In this document: positions 16,263-24,761 of the stretch, piece by piece | How the letters are laid out: each line of letters opens with the position of its first letter | How positions within the stretch are numbered: the first letter of the stretch is position 1 | Assembly (NCBI RefSeq): GCF_042680565.1 | Contig: NZ_JBHUEJ010000045.1 | Coordinates: 86,471-150,470 of the forward strand | Source of the DNA: Ottowia flava | Lineage (GTDB): Bacteria > Pseudomonadota > Gammaproteobacteria > Burkholderiales > Burkholderiaceae_C | Reading direction: 5' to 3' | DNA length: 64,000 nucleotides | The notes under the pieces: model-generated | Database searches by the model: none | What the model was told of the DNA's origin: nothing | The model's input: only the letters and a program-made list of their open reading frames with translations | Program-made: the position numbers and the translations under genes

Positions 16263-17570
16263 ATGTCCGAACAACACGCCGTTCGCTCCTCCGCGCCCCA
16301 CCGCTTGCTGCCGTTGGGCGCGGCCGTCCTGATCGCCTTCAGCCTGGCAGCGTGCGGCGGCGGTGACAAGAAGGATGCGCCTGCTGCCGCCGGTCCCGGC
16401 GCGGGCGGTGCCATGCCGCCACCGGAAGTCGCCGTGGTCACGGTGCAGCCAGGGACCGTGGGCCTGACAACCGAGCTGCCCGGCCGGCTGGAGCCCTCGC
16501 GCGTGGCCCAGGTCCGCGCCCGCGCCGCCGGCATCCTGCAAAAGCGCCTGTTCCAGGAAGGCAGCGATGTGCGCGCCGGGCAGAAGCTGTTCGCGATCGA
16601 CCCTGCGCCCTATCAGGCGACGCTGCAAACCGCGCAGGCGCAACTGGCGCAGGCCCAGGCACAGCTCGCGCAGACCAGCGGCACGGTGACGCGCTACCGC
16701 CCGCTGGTGGCGGCCAACGCGGTCAGCAAGCAGGAGTTTGACGCCGCCGTTGCTGCAGAAAAAGCGGCTCAAGCCCAGGTGGCGGCTGCGCGGGCAGCTA
16801 TCAAATCTGCAGACATCAACGTCGGCTACGCCACCGTCACGGCGCCGATTTCCGGCCGCATCGGCCGCGCACTGGTGACCGAAGGCGCGCTGGTGGGCCA
16901 GGGCGACGCGACGCAACTGGCGGTGATCCAGCAGATCAACCCGCTGTACCTGAACATCACGCAATCCGCCTCGGACGCGATGAAACTGCGCCAACAGCTG
17001 TCCAAGGGCCAGCTGGAGCGCGATTCGGGCGTTCAGTCCGTCAAGATCGTGCTGGAAGACGGCACCGAATACAGCCAGCCCGGCCGCCTGCTCTTCTCGG
17101 ACCAGACGGTCGACCCGGCCACCGGCCAGATCCTGCTGCGCGCCGAGGTGCCCAACCCGCAGGGCGTGCTGCTGCCGGGCCTGTACGTGCGCGCGGTGAT
17201 CGAGCAGGCACAGGTGGCCAACGCCATCCTGCTGCCGCAGCAAGCCGTGACGCGCGGCAGCCATGGCGACAGCGTGATGGTGGTCGCCGCCGACGGCGCT
17301 GTGGGTCCGCGCCCGATCAAGATCGGTGGCCAGAAAGGCACCGATTGGATCGTGACCGAAGGCCTGAAGCCGGGCGAGCAGGTGATGGTCGAAGGCGCCA
17401 TGAAGCTGATGTTCGGTGCGAAGAAGGTCAAGCCCGTGGCTTGGGACCCGAACAAGCCCAAAGCCGGCGCCCCTGGTGCGGCGGCAGCTCCTGCTTCAGG
17501 AGCGTCCCGTGCACCGGCATCCGCCGCGTCGGCCCCCGCTGCAGCGCCCGCCTCGGCCGCGTCCCGTTGA
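16263..17570 (+). CDS. RND efflux periplasmic adaptor lipoprotein (AcrA/MexA type)
   Basis: Membrane-fusion protein linking the inner-membrane pump to the outer-membrane channel. The 435-residue protein has a lipoprotein signal peptide ending LAAC (Cys about 31). A biotinyl-lipoyl half (RLEPSRVAQVRARAAGIL), an alpha-hairpin rich in Ala/Gln (about 120-185), the second lipoyl half (VTAPISGRIGRALVTEGAL) and beta-barrel and membrane-proximal domains follow. The tail is Ala/Pro-rich low complexity. A copy of the dispersed repeat lies inside the hairpin coding sequence (16782-16812). Confidence 0.95.
   Translation: MSEQHAVRSSAPHRLLPLGAAVLIAFSLAACGGGDKKDAPAAAGPGAGGAMPPPEVAVVTVQPGTVGLTTELPGRLEPSRVAQVRARAAGILQKRLFQEGSDVRAGQKLFAIDPAPYQATLQTAQAQLAQAQAQLAQTSGTVTRYRPLVAANAVSKQEFDAAVAAEKAAQAQVAAARAAIKSADINVGYATVTAPISGRIGRALVTEGALVGQGDATQLAVIQQINPLYLNITQSASDAMKLRQQLSKGQLERDSGVQSVKIVLEDGTEYSQPGRLLFSDQTVDPATGQILLRAEVPNPQGVLLPGLYVRAVIEQAQVANAILLPQQAVTRGSHGDSVMVVAADGAVGPRPIKIGGQKGTDWIVTEGLKPGEQVMVEGAMKLMFGAKKVKPVAWDPNKPKAGAPGAAAAPASGASRAPASAASAPAAAPASAASR
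16782..16812 (+). repeat. Dispersed-repeat fragment (copy 5) inside the efflux adaptor gene
   Basis: CTGCGCGGGCAGCTATCAAA, matching the core of the intergenic repeat, is read in frame as Ala-Ala-Arg-Ala-Ala-Ile-Lys in the second helix of the coiled-coil hairpin. It could be an exapted copy or chance in Ala-rich sequence. Confidence 0.5.
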
Positions 17571-17587
17571 TTTGCTAGGACGCTCGC

Positions 17588-20500
17588 ATGGCCAAGTTTT
17601 TTATTGACCGACCCATCTTTGCGTGGGTCATCGCGCTGTTCCTGATGGTGCTGGGCGCCATCTCGATCACGCAGTTGCCCATCGCCCAGTACCCGACGGT
17701 CGCTCCGCCCACGGTGGTGGTATCTGCCGCTTACCCCGGCGCCTCGGCTCAAACCCTGGAAGACGCCGTGCTGTCGGTGATCGAGCGTGAAATGAACGGC
17801 TCGCCCGGGCTGGCATACATGGAGTCGGTGGCGCAGGCCAACGGCACCGGCTCGATCACGCTGAGCTTCGAGCCCGGCACCAACATCGATCTGGCGCAGG
17901 TGGACGTGCAGAACCGCCTGTCGCGCGCCACGCCGCGCCTGCCTTCGGCGGTGAACCAGCAGGGCGTGCGGGTGGAGAAATCCGCCTCCAACTTCCTGCT
18001 GTTCGTGATGCTGTCTTCGGACGACCCCGGCACCGACATCAACGACATTTCCGACTACGCCTCGCGCAACGTGCTGCCCGAGCTGCAGCGCCTGCCCGGC
18101 ATTGGCCAGGTGCAGCTGTTCGGCGCCGAGCGCGCCATGCGCATCTGGGTCGAGCCGGCCAAGCTGCAGAGCTACAACCTATCGACCGCCGACGTCGCCA
18201 GCGCCATCAGCCAGCAGAACGCACAGGTGGCGGGCGGCAGCATCGGCGATCTGCCGCTGGCGCTGGGCCAGACCATGAGCGCTACCGTGGTCGTGGCCGG
18301 CCAGCTGGCCAACGTGGAGCAGTTCAGCAACATCGTGCTGCGCGCCAACGCCGACGGCAGCACCGTGCGCCTGAAAGACGTGGCCCGGGTCGAACTGGGT
18401 GCTCAAAGCTACGCGACCTCGGCCCGTCTGAACGGCAAGCCCGGCGCCGGCCTGGGTGTACAGCTGTCGCCCAGCGGCAACGCCTTGGCCGCCGCCCAGG
18501 AAGTGCGTGCGCGCATGACGCAGCTGCAGCAGTTCTTCCCCGCCGGCATGAAGTGGGTGGTGCCCTACGACTCGTCCGACTTCGTGCGCATCTCGATCAC
18601 CGAAGTGGTCAAGACACTGCTGGAAGCCGTTGCGCTGGTGTTCCTGGTGATGTTCCTGTTCCTGCAGAACTGGCGCTACACGGTCATTCCGACCATTGTG
18701 GTGCCCGTGGCGCTGCTGGGCACGTTCGCGGCGCTGCTGGCCTTCGGCATGTCGATCAACGTGCTGACCATGTTCGGCATGGTGCTGGTGATCGGTATCG
18801 TGGTGGACGACGCCATCGTGGTGGTGGAGAACGTCGAACGGATCATGGCCGAGGAAGGCCTGCCCCCACTGGAGGCCACGCGCAAGGCCATGGGCCAGAT
18901 CTCCGGCGCCATCATCGGCGTGACCGTGGTGCTGATCGCGGTGTTCGTCCCGCTGGCCTTCTTTGCCGGCTCGGTCGGCAACATCTACCGCCAGTTCTCG
19001 GCGGTGATGGCGGTGTCGATCTTCTTCTCTGCCTTCATGGCTCTGTCGCTCACGCCCGCGCTGTGCGCCACGCTGCTCAAGCCGATCGACGACCACCACG
19101 CCGAGAAGCGCGGTTTCTTCGGCTGGTTCAACCGCCGGTTCAACCGCACGGCCAAGGGCTACGAAAGTATCGTGGGCAAGCTGCTGCGCCGCTCCGGCAG
19201 CCTGATGGTCGTGTACCTGGCGCTCGCCGTGGGTGCGGGTTGGCTGTACGCGCGCCTGCCCACCGGCTTCCTGCCGAACGAAGACCAGGGCACGATGCTG
19301 GTCAACATGCAGCTGCCGCCCGGTGCCACGCTGGACCGCACGATCGGCGTGATCGAACAGGTCGAGAACTACATCCTCAAACAGCCTGAAGTGGCCAGCA
19401 TGGTCGCGGTCGCGGGCTTCTCGTTTGCCGGTCAGGGCCAGAACGCCGCGCTGTCCTTTATCTCGCTCAAGCCCTGGGACGAACGCAAGGGCGCCGAGCA
19501 CTCGGTCGACGCCATCGTCAAGCGTGCGATGGGGGCCTTGTCGGGCGTCAAGGACGCGTTCATCTTCCCCTTAAGCCCGCCGCCGATTCCTGAACTGGGC
19601 GTCAGCTCCGGCTTCAACTTCCGGCTGCAGGACCGCGGTGGCAAGGGCCACGACGCGCTGCTGGCGGCGCGCAACCAGATGCTGGGCATGGCCATGCAAA
19701 GCAAGGTGCTGGACGGCGTGCGCCCCGACGGGCTGGAAGACGCGCCCCAACTGCAGATCAACATCGACCGCGACAAGGCGGCCGCGCAGGGCGTGACCTT
19801 TGCCGCCATCAACAACGCGATTTCGGCGTCGCTCGGCTCGGCCTACGTCAACGACTTCCCCAACCAGGGGCGCCTGCAGCGCGTGATCATCCAGGCCGAC
19901 GCACCCGCGCGCATGCAGCCGGAAGACATCCTGCAGCTGACCGCGCTGAACAGCAAAGGACAGGCGGTGCCGCTGTCCGCCTTCGCCTCGACCCAGTGGA
20001 TCACGGGCGCCATGCAGACGATCCGCTACAACGGCTACCCGTCGATGCGCATTTCCGGCGCTGCCAAGGCCGGGCACTCCACCGGCGAAGCGATGAAGGA
20101 AATGGAAGCGCTGGCGGCCAAGCTGCCGGAAGGCTTTGGCTACGAGTGGACCGGCCAGTCGCGCGAGGAAAAACTCGCCGGCAACCAGGCGCTGATCCTG
20201 TACGGCTTCGCCATCCTGGCGGTGGTGCTGGCGCTGGCCGCGCTGTACGAAAGCTGGTCGATCCCGCTGGCGGTGATTCTGGTGGTGCCGCTCGGCGTGC
20301 TGGGCGTGCTGCTGGCGGTGACCAGTCGAGGGATGTTGAATGACGTGTACTTCCAGGTGGGGCTGATCACCATCATCGGTCTGTCCGCGAAGAACGCCAT
20401 CCTGATCATTGAGTTCGCGAAAGACCTGCAGGCCCAGGGCCTCAGCGCGCTGGAATCGGCGCTGGCCGCGGCGCACCTGCGGTTCCGCCCGATCATCATG

Positions 20501-20851
20501 ACCTCGCTGGCGTTCACGCTGGGCGTCGTGCCTCTGGCCACGTCCAGCGGGGCAGGCGCGGCCAGCCAGCGCGCCATCGGCACCGGGGTGATCGGCGGCA
20601 TCGTCGTCGGCACCTTGCTCGCCGTGTTCTTCGTGCCGATCTTCTTTGTGGTGGTGCGCAAGTTCTTCAAGAGCTCGCAGCGCGAGCAGGAGCGCTTTGC
20701 CGAGCACGCGGCGCAGTCGGGCATCACGCCTGAAGCGGCACGCCACTACGTCGAGGATGCGGAGTCCAACCTTTCCGAGGCCGACCGCCGCGCCCTGCAC
20801 GACGGTGCGCACGACGCCCCGCAGCCCAACCCCCCTAAGGATCAACCATGA
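17588..20851 (+). CDS. RND multidrug efflux transporter (AcrB/MexB type)
   Basis: Proton-driven inner-membrane pump of the HAE-1 family, 1087 residues with 12 transmembrane helices and two large periplasmic loops. The start MAKFFIDRPIFAWVIALFLM is diagnostic. The proton-relay residues are present: the Asp pair in GIVVDDAIVVVENVE (TM4) and Lys in SAKNAILIIEFAKDL (TM10). The tail beyond TM12 is about 50 residues of charged sequence, longer than in AcrB. It is 17 bp after the adaptor gene and overlaps the outer-membrane gene by four bases. Confidence 0.97.
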   Translation: MAKFFIDRPIFAWVIALFLMVLGAISITQLPIAQYPTVAPPTVVVSAAYPGASAQTLEDAVLSVIEREMNGSPGLAYMESVAQANGTGSITLSFEPGTNIDLAQVDVQNRLSRATPRLPSAVNQQGVRVEKSASNFLLFVMLSSDDPGTDINDISDYASRNVLPELQRLPGIGQVQLFGAERAMRIWVEPAKLQSYNLSTADVASAISQQNAQVAGGSIGDLPLALGQTMSATVVVAGQLANVEQFSNIVLRANADGSTVRLKDVARVELGAQSYATSARLNGKPGAGLGVQLSPSGNALAAAQEVRARMTQLQQFFPAGMKWVVPYDSSDFVRISITEVVKTLLEAVALVFLVMFLFLQNWRYTVIPTIVVPVALLGTFAALLAFGMSINVLTMFGMVLVIGIVVDDAIVVVENVERIMAEEGLPPLEATRKAMGQISGAIIGVTVVLIAVFVPLAFFAGSVGNIYRQFSAVMAVSIFFSAFMALSLTPALCATLLKPIDDHHAEKRGFFGWFNRRFNRTAKGYESIVGKLLRRSGSLMVVYLALAVGAGWLYARLPTGFLPNEDQGTMLVNMQLPPGATLDRTIGVIEQVENYILKQPEVASMVAVAGFSFAGQGQNAALSFISLKPWDERKGAEHSVDAIVKRAMGALSGVKDAFIFPLSPPPIPELGVSSGFNFRLQDRGGKGHDALLAARNQMLGMAMQSKVLDGVRPDGLEDAPQLQINIDRDKAAAQGVTFAAINNAISASLGSAYVNDFPNQGRLQRVIIQADAPARMQPEDILQLTALNSKGQAVPLSAFASTQWITGAMQTIRYNGYPSMRISGAAKAGHSTGEAMKEMEALAAKLPEGFGYEWTGQSREEKLAGNQALILYGFAILAVVLALAALYESWSIPLAVILVVPLGVLGVLLAVTSRGMLNDVYFQVGLITIIGLSAKNAILIIEFAKDLQAQGLSALESALAAAHLRFRPIIMTSLAFTLGVVPLATSSGAGAASQRAIGTGVIGGIVVGTLLAVFFVPIFFVVVRKFFKSSQREQERFAEHAAQSGITPEAARHYVEDAESNLSEADRRALHDGAHDAPQPNPPKDQP

Positions 20852-22392
20852 TGGGCACACGCTCCCTCGTCCTCCCCACCGCGGGCACGCCGCGCTTGCG
20901 CGTGCTGGCCGCCGCAGCCCTGATGGTGGTGCTGACCGGCTGCTCGCTGGTCCCCCAATACGAGCGCCCCGCCGCGCCAGTGGCTACCGACTGGCCGGCC
21001 AGCGCCGGCGCCCAGCCGGAAGGCCTGATCGCCGCGGCCGACCTGCCATGGCAGCAGTTCGTGCAGGACGAGCAGCTGCGCCAGCTGGTTCAGCTGGCGC
21101 TGGACAACAACCGCGACCTGCGCGTGGCGGTGCAGAACATCGAGCAGGCGCGCGCGCAATACCAGATTCGCCGCGCCGACCAGGTGCCCACGCTGGGCGC
21201 CAGCGCCGGCGGCACGCGCTCGGCACCCAACCCGTATGCGGCGATGGGCGGCTCCAGCGTGTCCTCGCAGTACTCGGTCGGCATCGGCGTTTCGGCATGG
21301 GAACTGGACTTCTTCGGCCGCGTCGCCGCGCTCAAGGATGTGGCCTTGGCCAACTACCTGGCGACGGAAGAAGCGCGCAAGAGCGCCCAGATCAGCCTGA
21401 TCGCCAGCGTGGCCAGCACCTGGCTGCAGCTGAAGACCGACACCGAGTTGCAAGCCCTGGCCGAGCGCACGCTGGCCACACGCGACCAGTCGCTGCGCCT
21501 GACCAAGCTGCGCTTTGACAACGGCGTCTCGTCGGCGCTCGACATGCGCCAAGCCGAATCCCTCAGCGCCAGCGCGCAGGCCACGCGCGCCCAGCAGGCA
21601 CGTCTGCGCGCGCAGGACATCAACCTGCTCACGCTGTTGGTCGGCCAGCCGCTGCCGGACGAATTGATCCCGGCCGTGCCGCCGGTCAACCTGGCCGCGG
21701 CGCCCAACGATTTGACCAAACCGACGGCCGCCGTCGAGCCGGCCGCCCCGCTGCCCGGCTTTGCCGAAGTGCCGGCCGGCCTGCCGTCGGACCTGCTGCT
21801 GCGCCGCCCGGACATCCGCGCGGCCGAACAGCAGCTGATTGGGGCCAACGCCAACATCGGCGCGGCGCGCGCCAACTTCTTCCCACGCATCACGCTGACC
21901 GGCTCGCTCGGGCGCGTCAGCAGCGACCTGGACGGCCTGTTCGGCTCCGGTGGCATGAGGGCCTGGTCGTTCGGCCCCAGCATCACGCTGCCGATCTTCG
22001 ACATGGGCCGCAACCAAGCAGGCCTGGATTCCGCCAAGGCCGGGCGCGAGATCGCCGTGGCGCAGTACGAGAAGAGCATCCAGACGGCGTTCCGCGAAGT
22101 GGCCGACGCCCTGGCTGGCCGCGCCACGCTTGCCGATCAGCTGGCCGCGCTGACCGCCCAAGCCGTGGCCGAACGCGACCGCTTCCGTCTGGCCGACCTG
22201 CGCTACCGCAACGGCATCGCCAGCTACCTCGACCTGCTGGACGCGCAGCGTTCGCTGTTTGCGATCGAGCAGGCGCTCGCCCAGACCCAGTTCGCACAGC
22301 GTGCCAACGAGGTGCAGCTGTACAAGGCGCTGGGCGGCGGCTGGACCGAGCCCGCACCGCAAGCCATGTCTGCCGCCACACCGGCAAGCTGA
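20848..22392 (+). CDS. Outer-membrane efflux lipoprotein (OprM/NodT family)
   Basis: Trimeric TolC-like channel of the RND pump. The 514-residue protein has a lipobox LTGC (Cys32) and the duplicated outer-membrane-efflux repeat. Landmarks are ALDNNRDLRVAVQNIEQAR, ISAWELDFFGRV-like segments, GLPSDLLLRRPDIRAAEQQL and the C-terminal RYRNGIASYLDLLDAQRSLF. It completes the three-gene operon and is translationally coupled to the pump gene. Confidence 0.96.
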   Translation: MMGTRSLVLPTAGTPRLRVLAAAALMVVLTGCSLVPQYERPAAPVATDWPASAGAQPEGLIAAADLPWQQFVQDEQLRQLVQLALDNNRDLRVAVQNIEQARAQYQIRRADQVPTLGASAGGTRSAPNPYAAMGGSSVSSQYSVGIGVSAWELDFFGRVAALKDVALANYLATEEARKSAQISLIASVASTWLQLKTDTELQALAERTLATRDQSLRLTKLRFDNGVSSALDMRQAESLSASAQATRAQQARLRAQDINLLTLLVGQPLPDELIPAVPPVNLAAAPNDLTKPTAAVEPAAPLPGFAEVPAGLPSDLLLRRPDIRAAEQQLIGANANIGAARANFFPRITLTGSLGRVSSDLDGLFGSGGMRAWSFGPSITLPIFDMGRNQAGLDSAKAGREIAVAQYEKSIQTAFREVADALAGRATLADQLAALTAQAVAERDRFRLADLRYRNGIASYLDLLDAQRSLFAIEQALAQTQFAQRANEVQLYKALGGGWTEPAPQAMSAATPAS

Positions 22393-22402
22393 GGGCCCTG
22401 CG

Positions 22403-22435
22403 ACTGCCGGGCGGGGGTCCGGCAGTCCCTATAAT
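22403..22435 (+). promoter_or_regulatory. Inverted repeat abutting a TATAAT box upstream of the dihaem cytochrome gene
   Basis: ACTGCCGG (22403-22410) and CCGGCAGT (22419-22426) form a perfect 8 bp stem with an 8 nt loop. A consensus -10 TATAAT begins three bases later (22430-22435). It could act as the efflux operon terminator (though no T-run), as an operator, or both. No good -35 is seen. Confidence 0.5.
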
Positions 22436-22515
22436 CAGCGGTTGCCGCGCGCGCGTTCGATGTGCCGCGCTGCGCTTTTTTTTCGACACCCACGACGAGA
22501 GTCCCCGAGGACGCC

Positions 22516-23415
22516 ATGAGCGACATCACGCACGAGGAAGCACACACCGGCCCGATCAAGACCCCCAAGCAGCTGTTCTGGGTCAGCGTGGGGGCTTTCG
22601 TGCTTCCGGTGTTCATCATCATCGGCCTCGTCTATTTCGTGACCACCAGCAACAAGCTGGCGCCCGGCGCGACCGACGTGGAACGCGGCATTGCCGAGCG
22701 CCTGCAGAAGATCGGCACGGTGGAAGTGCGTGACGCCAACCGCCCGCTGGTGGCCGGCGCCGAGGTCTACAAGGCCCAGTGCGCGGCCTGCCACGCCACC
22801 GGCACCGCCGGCGCGCCCAAGTTTGAAGACACCGCCGCCTGGGCGCCCCGCATTGCCCTCGGTTTCGACACGCTGGTGCAGTCCGCGCTGAAGGGCAAGG
22901 GCGGCATGGCTCCGCAAGGTGGCGGCAACTTCACCGACACTGAAATCGCTCGCGCCGTGGCCTACATGGCCAACGCCGCTGGTGCCAAGTTCACCGAGCC
23001 GGCTGCGCCCGCTGCCGGCGGCAGCGCCGCGGCTTCGGCCGAGGCTGCCCCGGCGCCTGCGGCCGCTGCCGCGCCTGCCGCTGCACCGGCTGCAACCCCC
23101 GCTCCGGCGGCCCCCGCGTCGGCCGAGGCAGCACCCGCTGCGGCCGCCCCCGCGGCAGCCACCGCCGCGGTCGACCCTGCCGTGGGCAAGGCGCTGTACG
23201 ACAAGAGCTGCGTGGCCTGCCACGGCGCTGGCGTGGCCGGTGCCCCGAAGTTTGGCGACAAGGCGGCCTGGGCGCCCTACCTGGCCACTGGCATCGACAC
23301 CATGCTGAAAGTGGCGATCACCGGCAAGGGCGCCATGCCCCCGCGTGGCGCCTCCACCGCCACCGACGACGAACTGCGTGCCGCCATTCAGTACATGGCG
23401 GACGCGGCCAAGTAA
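22516..23415 (+). CDS. Membrane-anchored dihaem cytochrome c (cytochrome c5 type)
   Basis: Periplasmic electron carrier held by one N-terminal helix (about residues 22-42, VSVGAFVLPVFIIIGLVYF). It has two cytochrome-c domains with haem sites C89-AAC-H93 and C232-VAC-H236, joined by an Ala/Pro/Glu linker of about 70 residues. The second domain has MPPRG, giving the axial Met. The 299-residue protein starts at an ATG with GAGG five bases upstream; an upstream in-frame extension lacks an RBS. It probably donates to a terminal oxidase; the partner is not in the window. Confidence 0.9.
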   Translation: MSDITHEEAHTGPIKTPKQLFWVSVGAFVLPVFIIIGLVYFVTTSNKLAPGATDVERGIAERLQKIGTVEVRDANRPLVAGAEVYKAQCAACHATGTAGAPKFEDTAAWAPRIALGFDTLVQSALKGKGGMAPQGGGNFTDTEIARAVAYMANAAGAKFTEPAAPAAGGSAAASAEAAPAPAAAAAPAAAPAATPAPAAPASAEAAPAAAAPAAATAAVDPAVGKALYDKSCVACHGAGVAGAPKFGDKAAWAPYLATGIDTMLKVAITGKGAMPPRGASTATDDELRAAIQYMADAAK

Positions 23416-23433
23416 GTCTTTCGCTGCCACCAC

Positions 23434-23463
23434 AAAAAAGCCGCTCCCTCGAGCGGCTTTTTT
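23434..23463 (+). terminator. Terminator after the dihaem cytochrome gene
   Basis: AAAAAAGCCGCTC / GAGCGGCTTTTTT with a 4 nt loop, 18 bp after the stop. It is symmetrical and could work in both directions. Confidence 0.93.
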
Positions 23464-23476
23464 GATGTTTTATGCC

Positions 23477-23520
23477 GCTGGCCCTACAGCCACCTGCGCA
23501 AGCAGCTATCAAAGTTGAAG
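23477..23520 (+). repeat. Comamonadaceae-type dispersed repeat, copy 6
   Basis: GCCCTACAGCCACCTGCGCA then GCAGCTATCAAAGTTG, one of the best-conserved copies. It lies between the terminator and the stop of the convergent gene. Confidence 0.85.
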
Positions 23521-23523
23521 TAA

Positions 23524-24078
23524 TCAGCCCGTCGCAGGCGCCTTGCCTGACGCCGCCTGCGGGCTGAGCACGTAGCCACCCAGCGCCGGCAGGCTGGCGC
23601 TGTCCACCTCGCGCGGTATCCAGCGCCCGGCGTCCACCGCGTCGGCCAGCAGGCCCATGTCCTGCGTGTGCACCAGGCCCAGGCCGCGGTCGGCCTGCAG
23701 GAAGACGCGGCCCTGCTCGTCCACCAGCGCCTCCTGCACCTGCGCCGGCCGGCCGTCCTGCGCCGTGACGCTGCCATCGTCCGCCAGCCGCCAGACCCAG
23801 GGCGCGGCTTCCAGCTCGACGAACACGCGCTGCGGCCCGTTCTGAAAGAACCAGCGTCCCTGCTCGTCGGGCTGGTAGTTGCGCTGGATGAAGGCGACCA
23901 GCTTTTCGTGCACCAGGCGCGAGCCCTTGGCGCCGGGCACGCCGCTGGTGAACGTGCCCAGCGCCTGGGCCTCGCCGTCGCGCAGGTACCAGTCACCACG
24001 CGCGTCCAGGCCCAGCCAGCCGTAGCAATGCGGCACGTTCGGCCACTTGGCCATGGCCTGCAACACGATGTCGTCCAT
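23524..24078 (-). CDS. Uncharacterised conserved protein, probably DUF2946-unrelated small betaproteobacterial family
   Basis: A 184-residue soluble protein starting MDDIVLQAMAKWPNVPHCYG. It has no signal peptide and no membrane segment. It is rich in Trp and Gly turns (GWLGLDARGDWYLRD, DEQGRWFFQNGPQRVFVELE, EALVDEQGRVFLQADRG), with recurring 'D-x-G-x-W/V-x-x' strand-turn units that suggest a repeated beta structure. I recognise the look of a conserved betaproteobacterial hypothetical but cannot name its family or function. An ATG three codons upstream is an alternative start. The gene is divergent from speD. Confidence 0.65.
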   Translation of the reverse strand: MDDIVLQAMAKWPNVPHCYGWLGLDARGDWYLRDGEAQALGTFTSGVPGAKGSRLVHEKLVAFIQRNYQPDEQGRWFFQNGPQRVFVELEAAPWVWRLADDGSVTAQDGRPAQVQEALVDEQGRVFLQADRGLGLVHTQDMGLLADAVDAGRWIPREVDSASLPALGGYVLSPQAASGKAPATG

Positions 24079-24119
24079 GCGGGCCATGATACGCGGCGCG
24101 CAACGGAGAGCGCGTCGAT

Positions 24120-24171
24120 CCATTCAGATGGGTGAATGGAACGTGCGCCTTATTCCGTAACGGAATATAAT
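24120..24171 (+). promoter_or_regulatory. speD promoter region with two palindromes
   Basis: First palindrome: CCATTCA (24120-24126), six bases, TGAATGG (24133-24139). Second: TTCCGT-A-ACGGAA (24153-24165), which directly abuts a consensus -10 TATAAT at 24166-24171. No clear -35 exists. The palindromes sit where -35 and operator sites would be, and both lie between speD and the divergent uncharacterised gene. A leader of about 140 nt would precede the speD start. Confidence 0.55.
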
Positions 24172-24317
24172 CATGGGTTTTTCGCCCAAGCTGCAGCCTG
24201 GCCGTGCGACGCCCCTTGCACGCCGCCAACGCCACCCGCGCTGCACGCCCTCCGGCGGCCTCGCCCAGCGGCCCGTTCGGCGCCCGCTGCCCACAAATGT
24301 CGACCCTGGAGAATGGC

Positions 24318-24761
24318 ATGCAGCCACTGCAAACCACCCCTCGTTCCGCATTGGCCCTGGCCTCTGCCCCTGACACCACCCGCCTGCGCCCCGTGGCACG
24401 CAAGGCGCCCGGCCTGCACCTGATCGGCGACCTGCACGGTTGCCGCTGCGACGCGCGCCTGATGCACGACGCGGCCTACCTCGAAGCCTTCTGCAAACGC
24501 GCCGTGGCCGACGCGGGCCTGACCACCGTCGGCGCGCTGTTCCACAGTTTCGGCGAAGGCGCGGGCGTGACGGGCTGCATCGTGCTGGCCGAATCGCACC
24601 TGTCGATCCACACCTGGCCAGAAGACGGCTACGTCACGCTCGACGTGTACGTGTGCAGCTACAGCACCGACAACAGCGCCAGCGCGCAGCAGCTGTTCGA
24701 CACCGTGGCCACCGCCTTCGGCCCGACCGAGCCGCACCTGCACCGCGTCGAACGCGCATGA
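24318..24761 (+). CDS. speD: S-adenosylmethionine decarboxylase proenzyme
   Basis: Makes decarboxylated SAM, the aminopropyl donor for spermidine. The 147-residue protein contains the self-cleavage site LAESHLSIHTWPE; cleavage between Glu92 and Ser93 would create the pyruvoyl cofactor from Ser93. The catalytic GEGAGVTGCIVL segment precedes it. I chose the ATG at 24318 because GGAG lies six bases upstream; an in-frame ATG at 24297 is less favoured. It overlaps speE by four bases. Confidence 0.93.
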   Translation: MQPLQTTPRSALALASAPDTTRLRPVARKAPGLHLIGDLHGCRCDARLMHDAAYLEAFCKRAVADAGLTTVGALFHSFGEGAGVTGCIVLAESHLSIHTWPEDGYVTLDVYVCSYSTDNSASAQQLFDTVATAFGPTEPHLHRVERA

